Shown piece after piece: positions 28,396-37,987 of a stretch of DNA of 64,000 nt. The notes under the pieces are model-generated. The model had not been told where the DNA came from and made no database searches. It saw nothing but the letters and a program-made list of their open reading frames with translations. Position 1 is the first letter of the stretch. Each line of letters opens with the position of its first letter. The position numbers and the translations under genes are program-made. Source of the DNA: CAINVV01 sp037137375 (GTDB lineage Bacteria > Bacteroidota > Bacteroidia > Bacteroidales > Prolixibacteraceae); contig JBAXKJ010000015.1 of the NCBI GenBank assembly GCA_037137375.1, positions 62,001 through 126,000 on the forward strand. Direction: 5' to 3'.

Positions 28396-31300
28396 TTCCA
28401 TTTACTCACCTGCATGTCCACAGTCAATACTCGATTCTGGACGGCGCTGCCAGCGTTTCTGGTTTAATTTCGAAGGCAAAAAAGGACGGCATGAGCGCCC
28501 TGGCCCTTACCGATCATGGTAATATGTTCGGGATCAAGGAATTTCATGATGTTTGTAAAAAAAATGGGGTAAAGCCAATTCTTGGAGTTGAGACCTATGT
28601 CGCTTCAAGGGGAATCCAATATAAGGATAAAAACGAAAAGGAAGACCGGTCGGGCGATCACCTGATACTGCTGGCAAAAAACATGAAAGGTTACAGAAAC
28701 CTGTTAAAACTTGTGACACTTGCCAATACGGAAGGGATGTATTACAAGCCGAGAATCGATAAGGTACTCTTGAAAAAGTATGGTGAAGGATTGATTGTCT
28801 CGACAGCATGTCTCGGTGGCGAGATCCCTCAATTGATCATGAAAGGAGACCTGACAGGCGCAAGTGAAGCAATAACCTGGTATAAATCAATTTTTGGAGA
28901 GGATTTTTACCTCGAAGTACAGCGTCATCCGGCTAAAGATCCGGAATTGCGTCGGGACGTTTATGACAAACAGATGAGCGTGAACCAGGAACTGGTGAAA
29001 CTGGCCGCGCGGCATCAGGTAAAACTCATCGCAACCAACGACTCCCATTTTGTGAACGAAGAGGATGCCGATGCGCACGATCTGCTGATATGTCTCAATA
29101 CGGGAAAAGACCTCGACGATCCTACCAGGATGAAATATACCAAGGAGGAATGGCTTAAGAGTACCGCTGAAATGAATCAGCTTTTTGCCGATATGCCTGA
29201 AGTCCTGTCGAATACGAAGGAAATAGCGGATAAAGTTGAGTTTTATGAGCTGAACGCTAAACCCATCATGCCAGCCTTTCCTATCCCTGAAAGTTTCGGT
29301 ACAGAGGAAGAATACCGCGAAAAATTCACAGAAGAACAGCTAAAAGAGGAGTTTGGTGACGACTTTGCCCGGATGGGAGGCTATGAAAGTACCTTAAGAG
29401 TGAAATATGAAGCTGATTATCTGCAGTCACTCGTAGAGCAAGGTGCCATCCGACGATATGGCCAAAATATCGACCCGGAAATCATGGAGCGCATTAGCTT
29501 CGAGTTACACGTGATCAAGACCATGGGCTTTCCTGGTTACTTTCTTATAGTTCAGGATTTTATCAATGCAGCCCGACGAATGGGAGTCATCGTCGGCCCT
29601 GGCAGAGGCTCGGCAGCAGGTTCGGTAGTCGCCTATACTACCGGGATCACCAACGTTGATCCGCTCAAATATGAACTGCTGTTCGAGAGGTTCCTGAACC
29701 CCGACCGTATTTCAATGCCGGATATCGATATCGATTTTGACGACGATGGTCGCCAACTGGTTCTCGATTGGGTCAAGGAAAAATATGGCCGCGATCGCGT
29801 GGCCCATATCTGTACCTTCGGAACGATGGCCGCAAAGATGGCTATCCGTGATGTTGGAAGAGTACTCAGATTGCCCTTACCGGAGACTGATCGTATTGCA
29901 AAACTCGTCCCTGATACGCCGAAGATCACTCTAAAGGAAGCTTATGCGAGCAATCCGCTTCTCGAAAGGGAGAGAAATTCTGTGAATCCGCTGGTGGTCC
30001 AGATGCTAAAATTTGCAGGTACCCTGGAAGGCTGTGTCAGGCAATTTGGCGTACACGCTTGTGGCGTAATCATTGGAAGGGATCCGCTGGATATGCATAT
30101 TCCACTGATGCCAACCAAGGATGAAGATCTGCTCACCACTCAGTACGATGGGCATTTTGTGGAATCCATCGGATTGATGAAGATGGACTTCCTGGGTCTA
30201 AAAACATTGTCAATCATCAAGGAATGCCTGGAAAACATCAAACTTTCCAGAAAAATCGATCTGGATATCGACCTGATACCCATGGATGATGCCAAGACAC
30301 TCGAACTTTTCAGTGCAGGTGAGACAACGGCTATCTTCCAGTTTGAATCTGCCGGAATGAAAAAATGGCTCAGACAGTTGCAATCCAACTGCTTCGAAGA
30401 TCTTGTGGCCATGAATGCGCTTTACCGTCCAGGACCAATGGATTATATTCCTTCCTATATCAATCGTAAACATGGCCGCGAAGATGTGATCTACGACCAT
30501 CCCATTATGGAGATGTATCTCAAAGATACTTATGGTATTACGGTGTATCAGGAACAGGTGATGCTCCAGGCAAGGGCGCTTGCCAACTTCACCAGGGGTC
30601 AGTCTGACTCACTTCGGAAAGCCATGGGTAAGAAAGACCGCAAGATGATGGATGAGCTCAAAGTACTCTTCAAAGAAGGTTGTAAAAAAAATATCACCTT
30701 CGTGGAAGGCTGTAAAGAGATGGGCAAGCAGCCGGATTCGTTGACTGAAAAGATCTGGAAGGACTGGGAATCTTTCGCATCCTACGCCTTCAATAAATCA
30801 CACTCTGTTTGTTACGCATTTATTGCCTACCAAACAGGATATCTCAAGGCTCACTATCCATCAGAATTCATGGCCGCCGTCCTGAGTTGTAATCTTTCCA
30901 ATTCTGATAAGATTTCACTCTTCATGGATGAGTGCAATCATATGGATATGAAGGTATTGGGACCAGACGTAAACGAGTCCAGGTCTTCTTTCTTTGTGAA
31001 CAAAATCGGTGCCCTTCGCTTCGGATTGACTGCCATCAAAGGGGTAGGCGCCGGTGCGGTAGCGGATATTCTCAAAGAACGTGATCTTAATGGGGAATTC
31101 AAGAGTATTTTCGATTTTGTAGAACGTGTGAACCTTCAGTCTACTAACAAGAAAAACATGGAGGCACTGGCAATGGCCGGTGCATTCGACAGTTTTCAAA
31201 CGATGAACAGGGCACAGTTTTTTGCGGATATGGGAGATGGAACGACCTTCATCGAGGCGCTGCTAAAATATGGAAACAAAATTCAAAGTGAGAAATCCGG

Positions 31301-32030
31301 ATCGATGGCCAATCTCTTTGGTGACATACAGCCAATATCCATAAAACTTCCAGTGGTTCCTAATGTACCGGAATGGCCGGGTATCGTAGCACTGGAAAAG
31401 GAAAAAAATCTGATCGGCATCTATCTTTCAGCGCATCCGCTCGACGATTATAAAGTGGAAATCAATAGTTATTGCACCAAAGACGTTACCCTTTCAGACC
31501 TGAATGCCGATATGGCAGCATTTAAAAACCGGGAACTGACGATTTTTGGAATAGTGACTGATGTCCAGGAGGCAATATCCAAGAATGGGAAGAACTTCGC
31601 AAGTATGGTTCTCACCGATTATAATGGATCACTCAAAATAATGATGTTCGGCAGTGATTATGTTTCATATAGCAAATTCTGCAAGAAAGGCTTGTTCTTA
31701 CTGGTTAAGGGTCGGGTTTCAGAACGGTGGAACGGCGGAAACGAAGTGGAATTCAAGCCTACAAAAATGGAACTGCTGGAAGAACTTGCTTCGAAAGCGG
31801 TAAGTCTTACACTCGAAATTCCTGTCAACAAAGTTGAAGAGGACACAGTTCGGGAGATGGAAGGGATATTCTCTGGAAATCAAGGAAAAACGATTTTGAA
31901 ATTCAACCTCGTGGATCCGGATAACGATCTGAGGGTTCAAATGTTTTCCAGAACAAAAGGTGTCACACTTTCTCCAGAACTAAAAAGCTATCTGCAAAAA
32001 CATAGCTTTATCAACTTTAGTATAAATTAA
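28392..32030 (+). CDS. dnaE: DNA polymerase III subunit alpha
   Basis: The 1,212-residue replicative polymerase has an N-terminal PHP domain (FTHLHVHSQYSILDGAA, LTDHGNMFG) and the catalytic palm motif PDIDIDFDDDGR (near residue 440). Further features are FGTMAAKMAIRDVGR, the fingers region with YRPGPMDYIPSYI and YGITVYQEQVM, a helix-hairpin-helix/tau-binding region, and a C-terminal OB-fold (LTIFGIVTDVQEA). It is the main leading- and lagging-strand polymerase. The only start that keeps the PHP N-terminus is TTG at 28392, overlapping the preceding stop. Confidence 0.97.
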   Translation: MIPFTHLHVHSQYSILDGAASVSGLISKAKKDGMSALALTDHGNMFGIKEFHDVCKKNGVKPILGVETYVASRGIQYKDKNEKEDRSGDHLILLAKNMKGYRNLLKLVTLANTEGMYYKPRIDKVLLKKYGEGLIVSTACLGGEIPQLIMKGDLTGASEAITWYKSIFGEDFYLEVQRHPAKDPELRRDVYDKQMSVNQELVKLAARHQVKLIATNDSHFVNEEDADAHDLLICLNTGKDLDDPTRMKYTKEEWLKSTAEMNQLFADMPEVLSNTKEIADKVEFYELNAKPIMPAFPIPESFGTEEEYREKFTEEQLKEEFGDDFARMGGYESTLRVKYEADYLQSLVEQGAIRRYGQNIDPEIMERISFELHVIKTMGFPGYFLIVQDFINAARRMGVIVGPGRGSAAGSVVAYTTGITNVDPLKYELLFERFLNPDRISMPDIDIDFDDDGRQLVLDWVKEKYGRDRVAHICTFGTMAAKMAIRDVGRVLRLPLPETDRIAKLVPDTPKITLKEAYASNPLLERERNSVNPLVVQMLKFAGTLEGCVRQFGVHACGVIIGRDPLDMHIPLMPTKDEDLLTTQYDGHFVESIGLMKMDFLGLKTLSIIKECLENIKLSRKIDLDIDLIPMDDAKTLELFSAGETTAIFQFESAGMKKWLRQLQSNCFEDLVAMNALYRPGPMDYIPSYINRKHGREDVIYDHPIMEMYLKDTYGITVYQEQVMLQARALANFTRGQSDSLRKAMGKKDRKMMDELKVLFKEGCKKNITFVEGCKEMGKQPDSLTEKIWKDWESFASYAFNKSHSVCYAFIAYQTGYLKAHYPSEFMAAVLSCNLSNSDKISLFMDECNHMDMKVLGPDVNESRSSFFVNKIGALRFGLTAIKGVGAGAVADILKERDLNGEFKSIFDFVERVNLQSTNKKNMEALAMAGAFDSFQTMNRAQFFADMGDGTTFIEALLKYGNKIQSEKSGSMANLFGDIQPISIKLPVVPNVPEWPGIVALEKEKNLIGIYLSAHPLDDYKVEINSYCTKDVTLSDLNADMAAFKNRELTIFGIVTDVQEAISKNGKNFASMVLTDYNGSLKIMMFGSDYVSYSKFCKKGLFLLVKGRVSERWNGGNEVEFKPTKMELLEELASKAVSLTLEIPVNKVEEDTVREMEGIFSGNQGKTILKFNLVDPDNDLRVQMFSRTKGVTLSPELKSYLQKHSFINFSIN

Positions 32031-32043
32031 ATTTGTAATTTTA

Positions 32044-32051
32044 TACCTTTG
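32044..32051 (+). promoter_or_regulatory. Predicted -7 element of trxA (TACCTTTG)
   Basis: TACCTTTG lies 37 bp before the trxA ATG in the 58-bp gap behind dnaE. It matches TAnnTTTG and suggests separate trxA transcription. Confidence 0.5.
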
Positions 32052-32088
32052 TGATCTCGAAACAATATTAAATTTTAAAAGACATATC

Positions 32089-32406
32089 ATGACCATTGAA
32101 GTTACTGATGCAAATTTTGAGGAGATTGTCCTTCAGTCGGACAAGCCTGTTTTGGTTGATTTTTGGGCAGAATGGTGTGGTCCATGCCGGATGATCGGTC
32201 CACTGGTAAGCGAACTTGCCGATGATTATAAGGATCGTGCTGTAATTACCAAGATGGATGTTGACTCCAATCCGGGTACTGCTGCCAAATTTGGAATCCG
32301 GAACATACCGACCATATTGTTCTTTAAAGGTGGTGATATTGCCGATAAACAGGTAGGTGCGGTTCCAAAAACCATCCTGGCTGCCAAAATTGATGCGCTT
32401 CTCTAG
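32089..32406 (+). CDS. trxA: Thioredoxin
   Basis: The 105-residue classical thioredoxin has the redox motif W29-C-G-P-C33 (EWCGPCRM), a buried aspartate in VLVDFWAEW, and the cis-proline loop IRNIPTILFF. It reduces protein disulfides in the cytoplasm. Length and motif order match TrxA of other bacteria. A strong terminator follows 20 bp after the stop. Confidence 0.97.
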   Translation: MTIEVTDANFEEIVLQSDKPVLVDFWAEWCGPCRMIGPLVSELADDYKDRAVITKMDVDSNPGTAAKFGIRNIPTILFFKGGDIADKQVGAVPKTILAAKIDALL

Positions 32407-32426
32407 AAATTTTCTGCAACGTATCA

Positions 32427-32467
32427 AAAAATAGCCCTGGCCAATAATGGTCAGGGCTATTTTTTTC
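32427..32467 (+). terminator. Terminator after trxA
   Basis: TAGCCCTGGCC and GGTCAGGGCTA form an 11-bp stem (one G-T pair) with an AATAAT loop, followed by seven or more T. The preceding A run makes it usable on the minus strand too, where it would end the small membrane ORF. Confidence 0.88.
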
Positions 32468-32498
32468 GAAATACCTTTGAAGGTACCGATATAAATAA

Positions 32499-32708
32499 TT
32501 ATTTCATCAAAAAGGTGCCTTTCTCAGCGGCAATGACCTTCGTATTGGCAATGTTATCAAGAGTCGCATCTGTATTCTTGACTAACTTTGTTTCAACTTC
32601 TCTAGGTTTAACCGTATATCTTGGCAGTGTATCGATGTAATTACTACTGATAAGAATAAACACCAAAAGAAGCGTTACATCCATAAGGAATTCAACAGCT
32701 TTTCTCAT
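32499..32708 (-). CDS. Putative small single-pass membrane protein
   Basis: The 69-residue ORF has a short basic start (MRKAVEF), one hydrophobic helix (LMDVTLLLVFILISSNYI) and a polar C-terminal half. It has an A-rich leader (AATTAAAAAATG) as usual before Bacteroidota starts, and a terminator-like hairpin downstream. I do not recognise a family. It fills a 590-bp gap between trxA and the sensor kinase, and the leader carries a 9-bp perfect hairpin. It could be real or a chance ORF. Confidence 0.45.
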   Translation of the reverse strand: MRKAVEFLMDVTLLLVFILISSNYIDTLPRYTVKPREVETKLVKNTDATLDNIANTKVIAAEKGTFLMK

Positions 32709-32722
32709 TTTTTAATTATTTT

Positions 32723-32807
32723 GGTGTTTGTACTAACTGGACAAACACCGGATTAAAATTTGAAGAAACTTAGAGAGCTTTGCTGTTGCTTCAGCCCTTT
32801 CTAAGTT
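32723..32807 (-). other. Two hairpins in the leader between kinase and small ORF
   Basis: GGTGTTTGT (32723-32731) and ACAAACACC (32741-32749) form a perfect 9-bp stem with a 9-nt loop about 15 bp before the small ORF start. A second inverted repeat, AACTTAGA (32767-32774) with TCTAAGTT (32800-32807), is followed on the minus strand by T-rich sequence. It could end the kinase transcript. The rest of 32808-32995 is AT-rich, with nothing else recognised. Confidence 0.5.
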
Positions 32808-32995
32808 CTTCGGTGTTAGGTTCAAACTTCTATTTACGATTAAGGTACGGTAAAGCAGAAAAATCTAATACTATTTACGTGTTCAAATGCTTTCGGTTAC
32901 AATATTAAATTATTCTGATCTATTGAACTTAATGTTTGATCATAAGGTATCCTAAAACGATCGAATGGTTGATATATTGAGTGAACGGAACAAAC

Positions 32996-35986
32996 CTAAT
33001 CGCGCTCCCCGGATTTGCCATAGATAAATGGTACTACTATAGTGACGATTAAACCCGGATTCGGCAAGCCCGGCGTATTTTCGGCAAAAGAAATGTCCGA
33101 CTTCACCTTGTATTTCTGACTGAGAAGATTCAGTCTTTTCCACGTTATATTCATTCCCAATTGAAGGTGGTGATCACTCTTGGTACTGAATTTCGCTGCA
33201 TTCTTTATCCCGATTCCTGTATCCGAGACTTTTATTTCCAGTGATTTATCATCAATCATTCTGATGTTGATATTTATTTCTCCTTTCCCTTCCAGATTTG
33301 CAATGCCATGCCAAACAGCATTTTCCGCAAAAGGCTGAATGATCATCGAAGGAATTAAAACATCATCAGATTCGATTGTCTCATCAATATTAATGGTATA
33401 ATCAAATTTTTCAGTTGTTCTCAATCGCTCAAGTTCCAGGTAATTCTTCAGCCGGTCGACCTCCTCTTCCAGGTTGATCATCGGAGTATCCAGTGCATTG
33501 AAATTTTGCCTGATTAATCTGGCAAATTTGGAGAGATATATGCCAGCTTCATATGGTTTATTATGGAGCAGATAGTTCTGAATGGATCCGAGCGTGTTAA
33601 AGATGAAATGGGGATTCATCATCGCCTGGAGGGATTTCTGTTCTAACTGAATGATTTGATTCTCCATCAGTCGACGTTTTAATTCCTGGTTTTTTCGTTT
33701 GATGATCAACATGACGGCAATCCCGGTGAACAATAATATCAAAACGAAATAGAGCAAAGGATGCTGCCAGATAGTCGCAGTAGCTTCGATATCTATACTC
33801 ACCGCCTCGCTCCATCTGGAACCTGGTTTTCGTGCGCGAAGCTCGAAAGAATATTTACCGGTCGACAGATTCTGCAAGACGACATTGCTTTCTTTCACTT
33901 CGGTCCAGTCATCTTTGGTACCTCCCAGTTTGTAAGAATAAATGATCGGGCTAATGGAGTAGTTGATACAGCTAAATTTAATATTAATGCGCTGATTTGT
34001 TTTCAATTTAACCACATTATTGTCTGCCAGACACTCGACATCATTTATTCTAATGGATTGGAAATAGGGAATTGGAGTAAAAGTAGGAGGCCTCAATAAA
34101 TAAATATAAGGAATAACACTCAATCCTTCGTCGCTGGCTACTAACAGATTGTCATTATTGATCAGAATATCATGGATGGATCTGAAATTGATGTTAACCA
34201 TGTGTGTGACAACTGGTTTGTTTTCTAATAAGTTTAATGGCTTCTTGCAGATAAACAAGTTTTTGGAGGTGGCAATAAACAGGGTAGAATCGTTGTAAGC
34301 CAGGTGTTTTATTTGAAGATCAATGGGTTGCTCGAAGGCAGCAGATAGGTTGTAAATTTTTTTATTGTTAAGGAGAAATAGGCTGTCACCTTCTATGTTA
34401 AAAAGTTCTGTCTTATCTGAAAGGTTCAGATGTTCCGAAATTATTTTGTGGTTGAATGGTTTGAGCTCCGGGTAAGCCTTTATTTTTTCGTCCCTACCGA
34501 TGATAATGTTTATTTTTGCGTTTACAACCAGTTCATTGTCTGCGTTGTAGTAAGTATTAAATATTCGGGTCTTTAATTCCTTGTATTTCAAATGGGCAAA
34601 GTAATCCGCAGTACTTAACCAAATTACATTGGTTGGTTTGAAAGAGCTGATTTGATCTCTGGATTTATTGTAAATGATCCTGTCCAGGGTATATTTCGAC
34701 TGAACCACCTTATCATAAGAGATTGACTTTCTGGCTTCATCAATCCTCATACCCTGAATAACAAACGGTAGTTTATTTATTTCACCAGTTATCAGAGTCT
34801 TAGGGTTGATTTGCAATATTTGATTAATTGAATTTTCGGTCTTCTGAAAATCAAGTTTGTAGAATAAATTTTTACTATTCAGATAAATGGCCTTACCATT
34901 GGTGCACCAGGTTCTTAGGCTGTCATACCTGCAAAGCGCATAGATTGCTGAGTTATCAAAGACAGAATTATCGAAATGCTGAATAAAATGGAAATAGGGG
35001 CTTATCTTGTATACCCCTTCTTTCATGGAACCAATCCATATATTATTTTCATGATCCTGAACGATAGACTCAGCATCCTTAATGGCCAGATGAAATATTT
35101 CTTTTCCATCCCTGAAACAATAGGCTCCCTTGTCAAACGTTGAAACCCAGAGAAGCCCGGTATGGTCCTCCAGTATGGAAGAAACATAATTCGAGGGTGT
35201 AGGGACAAGAGCTTTGATCGAGTCGAAGGCAATTTCATGATTAAAGCGTTTAATCTCATATTTCGTAGTGTCTTTTGCCTTGAGAATTACAAACTTTCGC
35301 TGATCTGAAGAAGTAATAATATCCCTGAATCCAAAGGCATCACTGATTAAAGTGGCACTATCTGTCAAGCTTTTCATTTTGTAGCAACCGGATTTAGTGT
35401 ACAGAATGAATTCATTGTTGTCGTTCATGTACATATAACGAACAGCCATTGCGTTAATTGGTGCCTTCCTTTTTGATCTTCTGTCAACTTTTACATCGGG
35501 CAACATGAACTGGGTAACCGTGTTTAGAGGATTCAGACAAAAAAGTAACATCTGGTTATGAAAGTAGAAATATAGGCTATGGTTCTTATCTTCGTAAATT
35601 CTTTGGAAATAATCCGAAGACTTCAGATCTTTCAGAAAGGGTGTGTTATTTTCGTTATGAATGGTGTTTCCAAAATAGAAATTAAAGGAGGCATCAGCTA
35701 AAAAGAACCAGATTCTGCCGAATGAATCTTCCTTAATATCCTTAACATCATTGCTACTGAGTCCATCCTGCTGCCTGAAGTAGTCAAATTTTAGTCCATC
35801 AAATCTGGCAACACCTGCATCCGTCGCAAACCATAGGAAATTTCTGCTGTCTTGAAAGATTTTATGAACGCTGTTTGAAGGTAGGCCCTCGGAAGTTGTG
35901 ATCCTCTGAATAAAAGGATTTTGAGCCATCAGATGACTGCAGGCAAACATGAATAGCCAAATAAAAAAAATTATCCGGTGTTTCAA
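32996..35986 (-). CDS. LytS/YpdA-type sensor histidine kinase with Y_Y_Y sensor region
   Basis: The 996-residue membrane kinase has a signal peptide (FFIWLFMFACSHLMA) and a large periplasmic beta-propeller with regulator-propeller repeats (ITTSEGLPSNSVHKIFQDS, NFLWFATDAGVARFDG, DGLSSNDVKDI). A Y_Y_Y domain follows (about 660-735, GKYSFELRARKPG), then a transmembrane helix (LLYFVLILLFTGIAVMLII). The His_kinase segment LQAMMNPHFIFNTLGSIQ has the phospho-His near residue 795. The HATPase ends the protein (IQPFAENAVWHGI, SDTGIGIKNA). It senses an envelope or extracellular cue; the ligand is unknown. Translation begins at TTG one base after the regulator stop, implying coupling. Unlike hybrid two-component systems it has no receiver or AraC domain. 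Confidence 0.92.
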   Translation of the reverse strand: MKHRIIFFIWLFMFACSHLMAQNPFIQRITTSEGLPSNSVHKIFQDSRNFLWFATDAGVARFDGLKFDYFRQQDGLSSNDVKDIKEDSFGRIWFFLADASFNFYFGNTIHNENNTPFLKDLKSSDYFQRIYEDKNHSLYFYFHNQMLLFCLNPLNTVTQFMLPDVKVDRRSKRKAPINAMAVRYMYMNDNNEFILYTKSGCYKMKSLTDSATLISDAFGFRDIITSSDQRKFVILKAKDTTKYEIKRFNHEIAFDSIKALVPTPSNYVSSILEDHTGLLWVSTFDKGAYCFRDGKEIFHLAIKDAESIVQDHENNIWIGSMKEGVYKISPYFHFIQHFDNSVFDNSAIYALCRYDSLRTWCTNGKAIYLNSKNLFYKLDFQKTENSINQILQINPKTLITGEINKLPFVIQGMRIDEARKSISYDKVVQSKYTLDRIIYNKSRDQISSFKPTNVIWLSTADYFAHLKYKELKTRIFNTYYNADNELVVNAKINIIIGRDEKIKAYPELKPFNHKIISEHLNLSDKTELFNIEGDSLFLLNNKKIYNLSAAFEQPIDLQIKHLAYNDSTLFIATSKNLFICKKPLNLLENKPVVTHMVNINFRSIHDILINNDNLLVASDEGLSVIPYIYLLRPPTFTPIPYFQSIRINDVECLADNNVVKLKTNQRINIKFSCINYSISPIIYSYKLGGTKDDWTEVKESNVVLQNLSTGKYSFELRARKPGSRWSEAVSIDIEATATIWQHPLLYFVLILLFTGIAVMLIIKRKNQELKRRLMENQIIQLEQKSLQAMMNPHFIFNTLGSIQNYLLHNKPYEAGIYLSKFARLIRQNFNALDTPMINLEEEVDRLKNYLELERLRTTEKFDYTINIDETIESDDVLIPSMIIQPFAENAVWHGIANLEGKGEININIRMIDDKSLEIKVSDTGIGIKNAAKFSTKSDHHLQLGMNITWKRLNLLSQKYKVKSDISFAENTPGLPNPGLIVTIVVPFIYGKSGERD

Positions 35987-35987
35987 T

Positions 35988-36782
35988 CTAGTCCAGTGAT
36001 TTGGTAAATAATTTAATTGCCTCCCTGAAATCGTTTAGTCTTCTCCTGGAAATACTCAAAGAAGTTCCGTCAATTAACTCAACGAAGTTTCCCTGATAAC
36101 TGGAGTAAGCCTTGAGGAAATTGATATTGATAATGATCGACTTGTGAATCCTGAAAAAATCCGGTTGATCCAGTATCTTCTCAAAATCACCCATCGTTCT
36201 GGAAGCTACAATCTTCTTTAAACCAGAAAGATGAAGAATGGTATAATTGCTGTCGGCCTCCAAATACATGATGTCGGAAGTGTTAACCAGCTGAAAACCG
36301 AACTGTTCCGCGACGGTTATTTTATTGATGTGTTTCGAGCCAATATGGATGTTTTCATTGAGGTTGTCCAACGATTCATGGTAAATCTTCTTCTCTTGTT
36401 CACGGCTCTGAACCAGTTCCCGGTGACGAATCGCCTTCGTGACTGCCTCAATCAGATCCTGGGGTGTGATTGGCTTAAGGAGATAATCAATGGCACTGGC
36501 TTTTAAAGCACGCAAGGCATAATCTTCAAAAGCAGTCACAAAAATGATACAGTAATCTTCCTTATGTATGGAATTAAGAAATGAAAATCCATCTTCTTTA
36601 GGCATGGAAATATCCAGAAAAATAATATCGACAGCGTATTCTTTGAGGAGCTTCCTTCCTTCAGCGGCTGAAGAAGCCAAACCGGCGACCTCCACTTCCG
36701 GACAATAACGAAGTAACAAAAGCTCCAAAACTTCTCTTACATTTCTTTCATCGTCGATAATGATTGCTCGAAATTTCTTCAT
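35988..36782 (-). CDS. LytTR-family response regulator
   Basis: The 264-residue protein has an N-terminal receiver (phospho-acceptor D57 in IIFLDISMP, acidic pair at IIIDDER, Lys in YLLKPITPQDL) and a C-terminal LytTR DNA-binding domain (about 160-260: GFQLVNTSDIMYLEADSNYT, SRTMGDFEKIL, FFRIHKSIIININFL, SISRRRLNDFREAI). It is the cognate regulator of the adjacent LytS-type kinase, upstream in the same operon. Its target genes cannot be read from the window. A TACATTTG motif lies only 5 bp upstream of the ATG. Confidence 0.95.
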   Translation of the reverse strand: MKKFRAIIIDDERNVREVLELLLLRYCPEVEVAGLASSAAEGRKLLKEYAVDIIFLDISMPKEDGFSFLNSIHKEDYCIIFVTAFEDYALRALKASAIDYLLKPITPQDLIEAVTKAIRHRELVQSREQEKKIYHESLDNLNENIHIGSKHINKITVAEQFGFQLVNTSDIMYLEADSNYTILHLSGLKKIVASRTMGDFEKILDQPDFFRIHKSIIININFLKAYSSYQGNFVELIDGTSLSISRRRLNDFREAIKLFTKSLD

Positions 36783-36910
36783 ATTACCAAATGTATCGGT
36801 TTAACTGCTCAAAATGCAGATTAAATGAGTGAAAAATATATTATATCTATTGAACGGTTTAAAAATGCAGCAAACGGTATTTCTAAACTTAAATGATACC
36901 TCGATCGTTC

Positions 36911-37987
36911 TTACCTTAATGTGGCCGTAACAGGAAAATGGTCTGACAGATCTACTCTGTCACACTTATACGAAAGAGCTTTAAAATGAGGACTATAAAG
37001 AATATAATCTATGCGAAAGGAAGGTAAGAGCCCGTTATAAGTGTTAGAAAAGCCAAAACCCGCTTCCGTGAAAGCATCTTTCATTTGCTGACCTAGAATG
37101 TGGTAGGTGTAAGAAAGCGGAGTGTCATTGAAATCCCCGCAAATGATTACAGGATAGGGGCACTTCCTGATTTGTGCCGCAACAGTCCTGGCCTGCCGGG
37201 CTCTTATCGAAAAAGCGATGATCATCTTCCTGCTAATAAGTTTTGCTTCCTTTAATTGCTGCTCATTGGTGCCGGTTTTGTCTGGGTCGGTCAGGGAATA
37301 ATCCTCAGGAGTGATCTTATAAGATTGAAAATGACAGTTATATACTCTGACAGTATCTCCAGATTTAAGCAGAATATCTGAGAAAAGCACCATGTTGGCG
37401 CTGTGTTCAAACCTGATCTCACCCAACCTCACAATAGGAAATTTGGATAAGGTCAACGGACCTGCGTAGGAATTGGAATGGGCCAGCTGATAGTGCCGGA
37501 TTCCTGGTAAGGCATCGCGGATACCCTCCGGACTTAGTTTTCCGGTTTTGTTAAGCGGGGTCTCCTGGAGACAGATGATGTCGGCGTCCACTTTTTGAAG
37601 GTATTCAATAATTCTGGATCGCGACTGCTGCTTCTTAATATTGTCCCCATTAAAATAATGCACATTGTAACTCAGGATCCTGACACCTTTCGGCGCCTTG
37701 CTAAAAGCTGGAACAGGCTGAAAATAATTGAATAAGTGCTGGTAGCCTAAAAGGATCACAGTAAGGGAAAATAGTAGCTTCCAGGATTTTCTCACTGCAT
37801 AAAAAACGAGGAAGAGCAGGTTGACTACCAGTAGGTATGGGTACAATAAACCAAGAAAAGCCGGTGGCCAGAAATCATCAGGCGGGACGAATACTGAGCA
37901 ATAAACCAACAAAAGCGCTAAACCAAAACCGAGGTTCAGAACAAATCCGAACTTGGAGAAGAAATTCCTGACGGAGCTTTTCTTCAT
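36911..37987 (-). CDS. Membrane-anchored endonuclease/exonuclease/phosphatase family protein
   Basis: The 358-residue protein has two or three N-terminal transmembrane helices (LNLGFGLALLLVYCSVFV; LLVVNLLFLVFYAV; LLFSLTVILLGY). An EEP fold follows with the metal and catalytic motifs LSYNVHYFNG, CLQETPL, CGDFNDTPLSYTY, RIDYILYS and SDHFPVTATL. The substrate may be nucleic acid, a phospholipid or another phosphodiester. It overlaps the upstream rhomboid gene by 4 bp (ATGA), so the two are cotranscribed. Confidence 0.9.
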   Translation of the reverse strand: MKKSSVRNFFSKFGFVLNLGFGLALLLVYCSVFVPPDDFWPPAFLGLLYPYLLVVNLLFLVFYAVRKSWKLLFSLTVILLGYQHLFNYFQPVPAFSKAPKGVRILSYNVHYFNGDNIKKQQSRSRIIEYLQKVDADIICLQETPLNKTGKLSPEGIRDALPGIRHYQLAHSNSYAGPLTLSKFPIVRLGEIRFEHSANMVLFSDILLKSGDTVRVYNCHFQSYKITPEDYSLTDPDKTGTNEQQLKEAKLISRKMIIAFSIRARQARTVAAQIRKCPYPVIICGDFNDTPLSYTYHILGQQMKDAFTEAGFGFSNTYNGLLPSFRIDYILYSPHFKALSYKCDRVDLSDHFPVTATLR

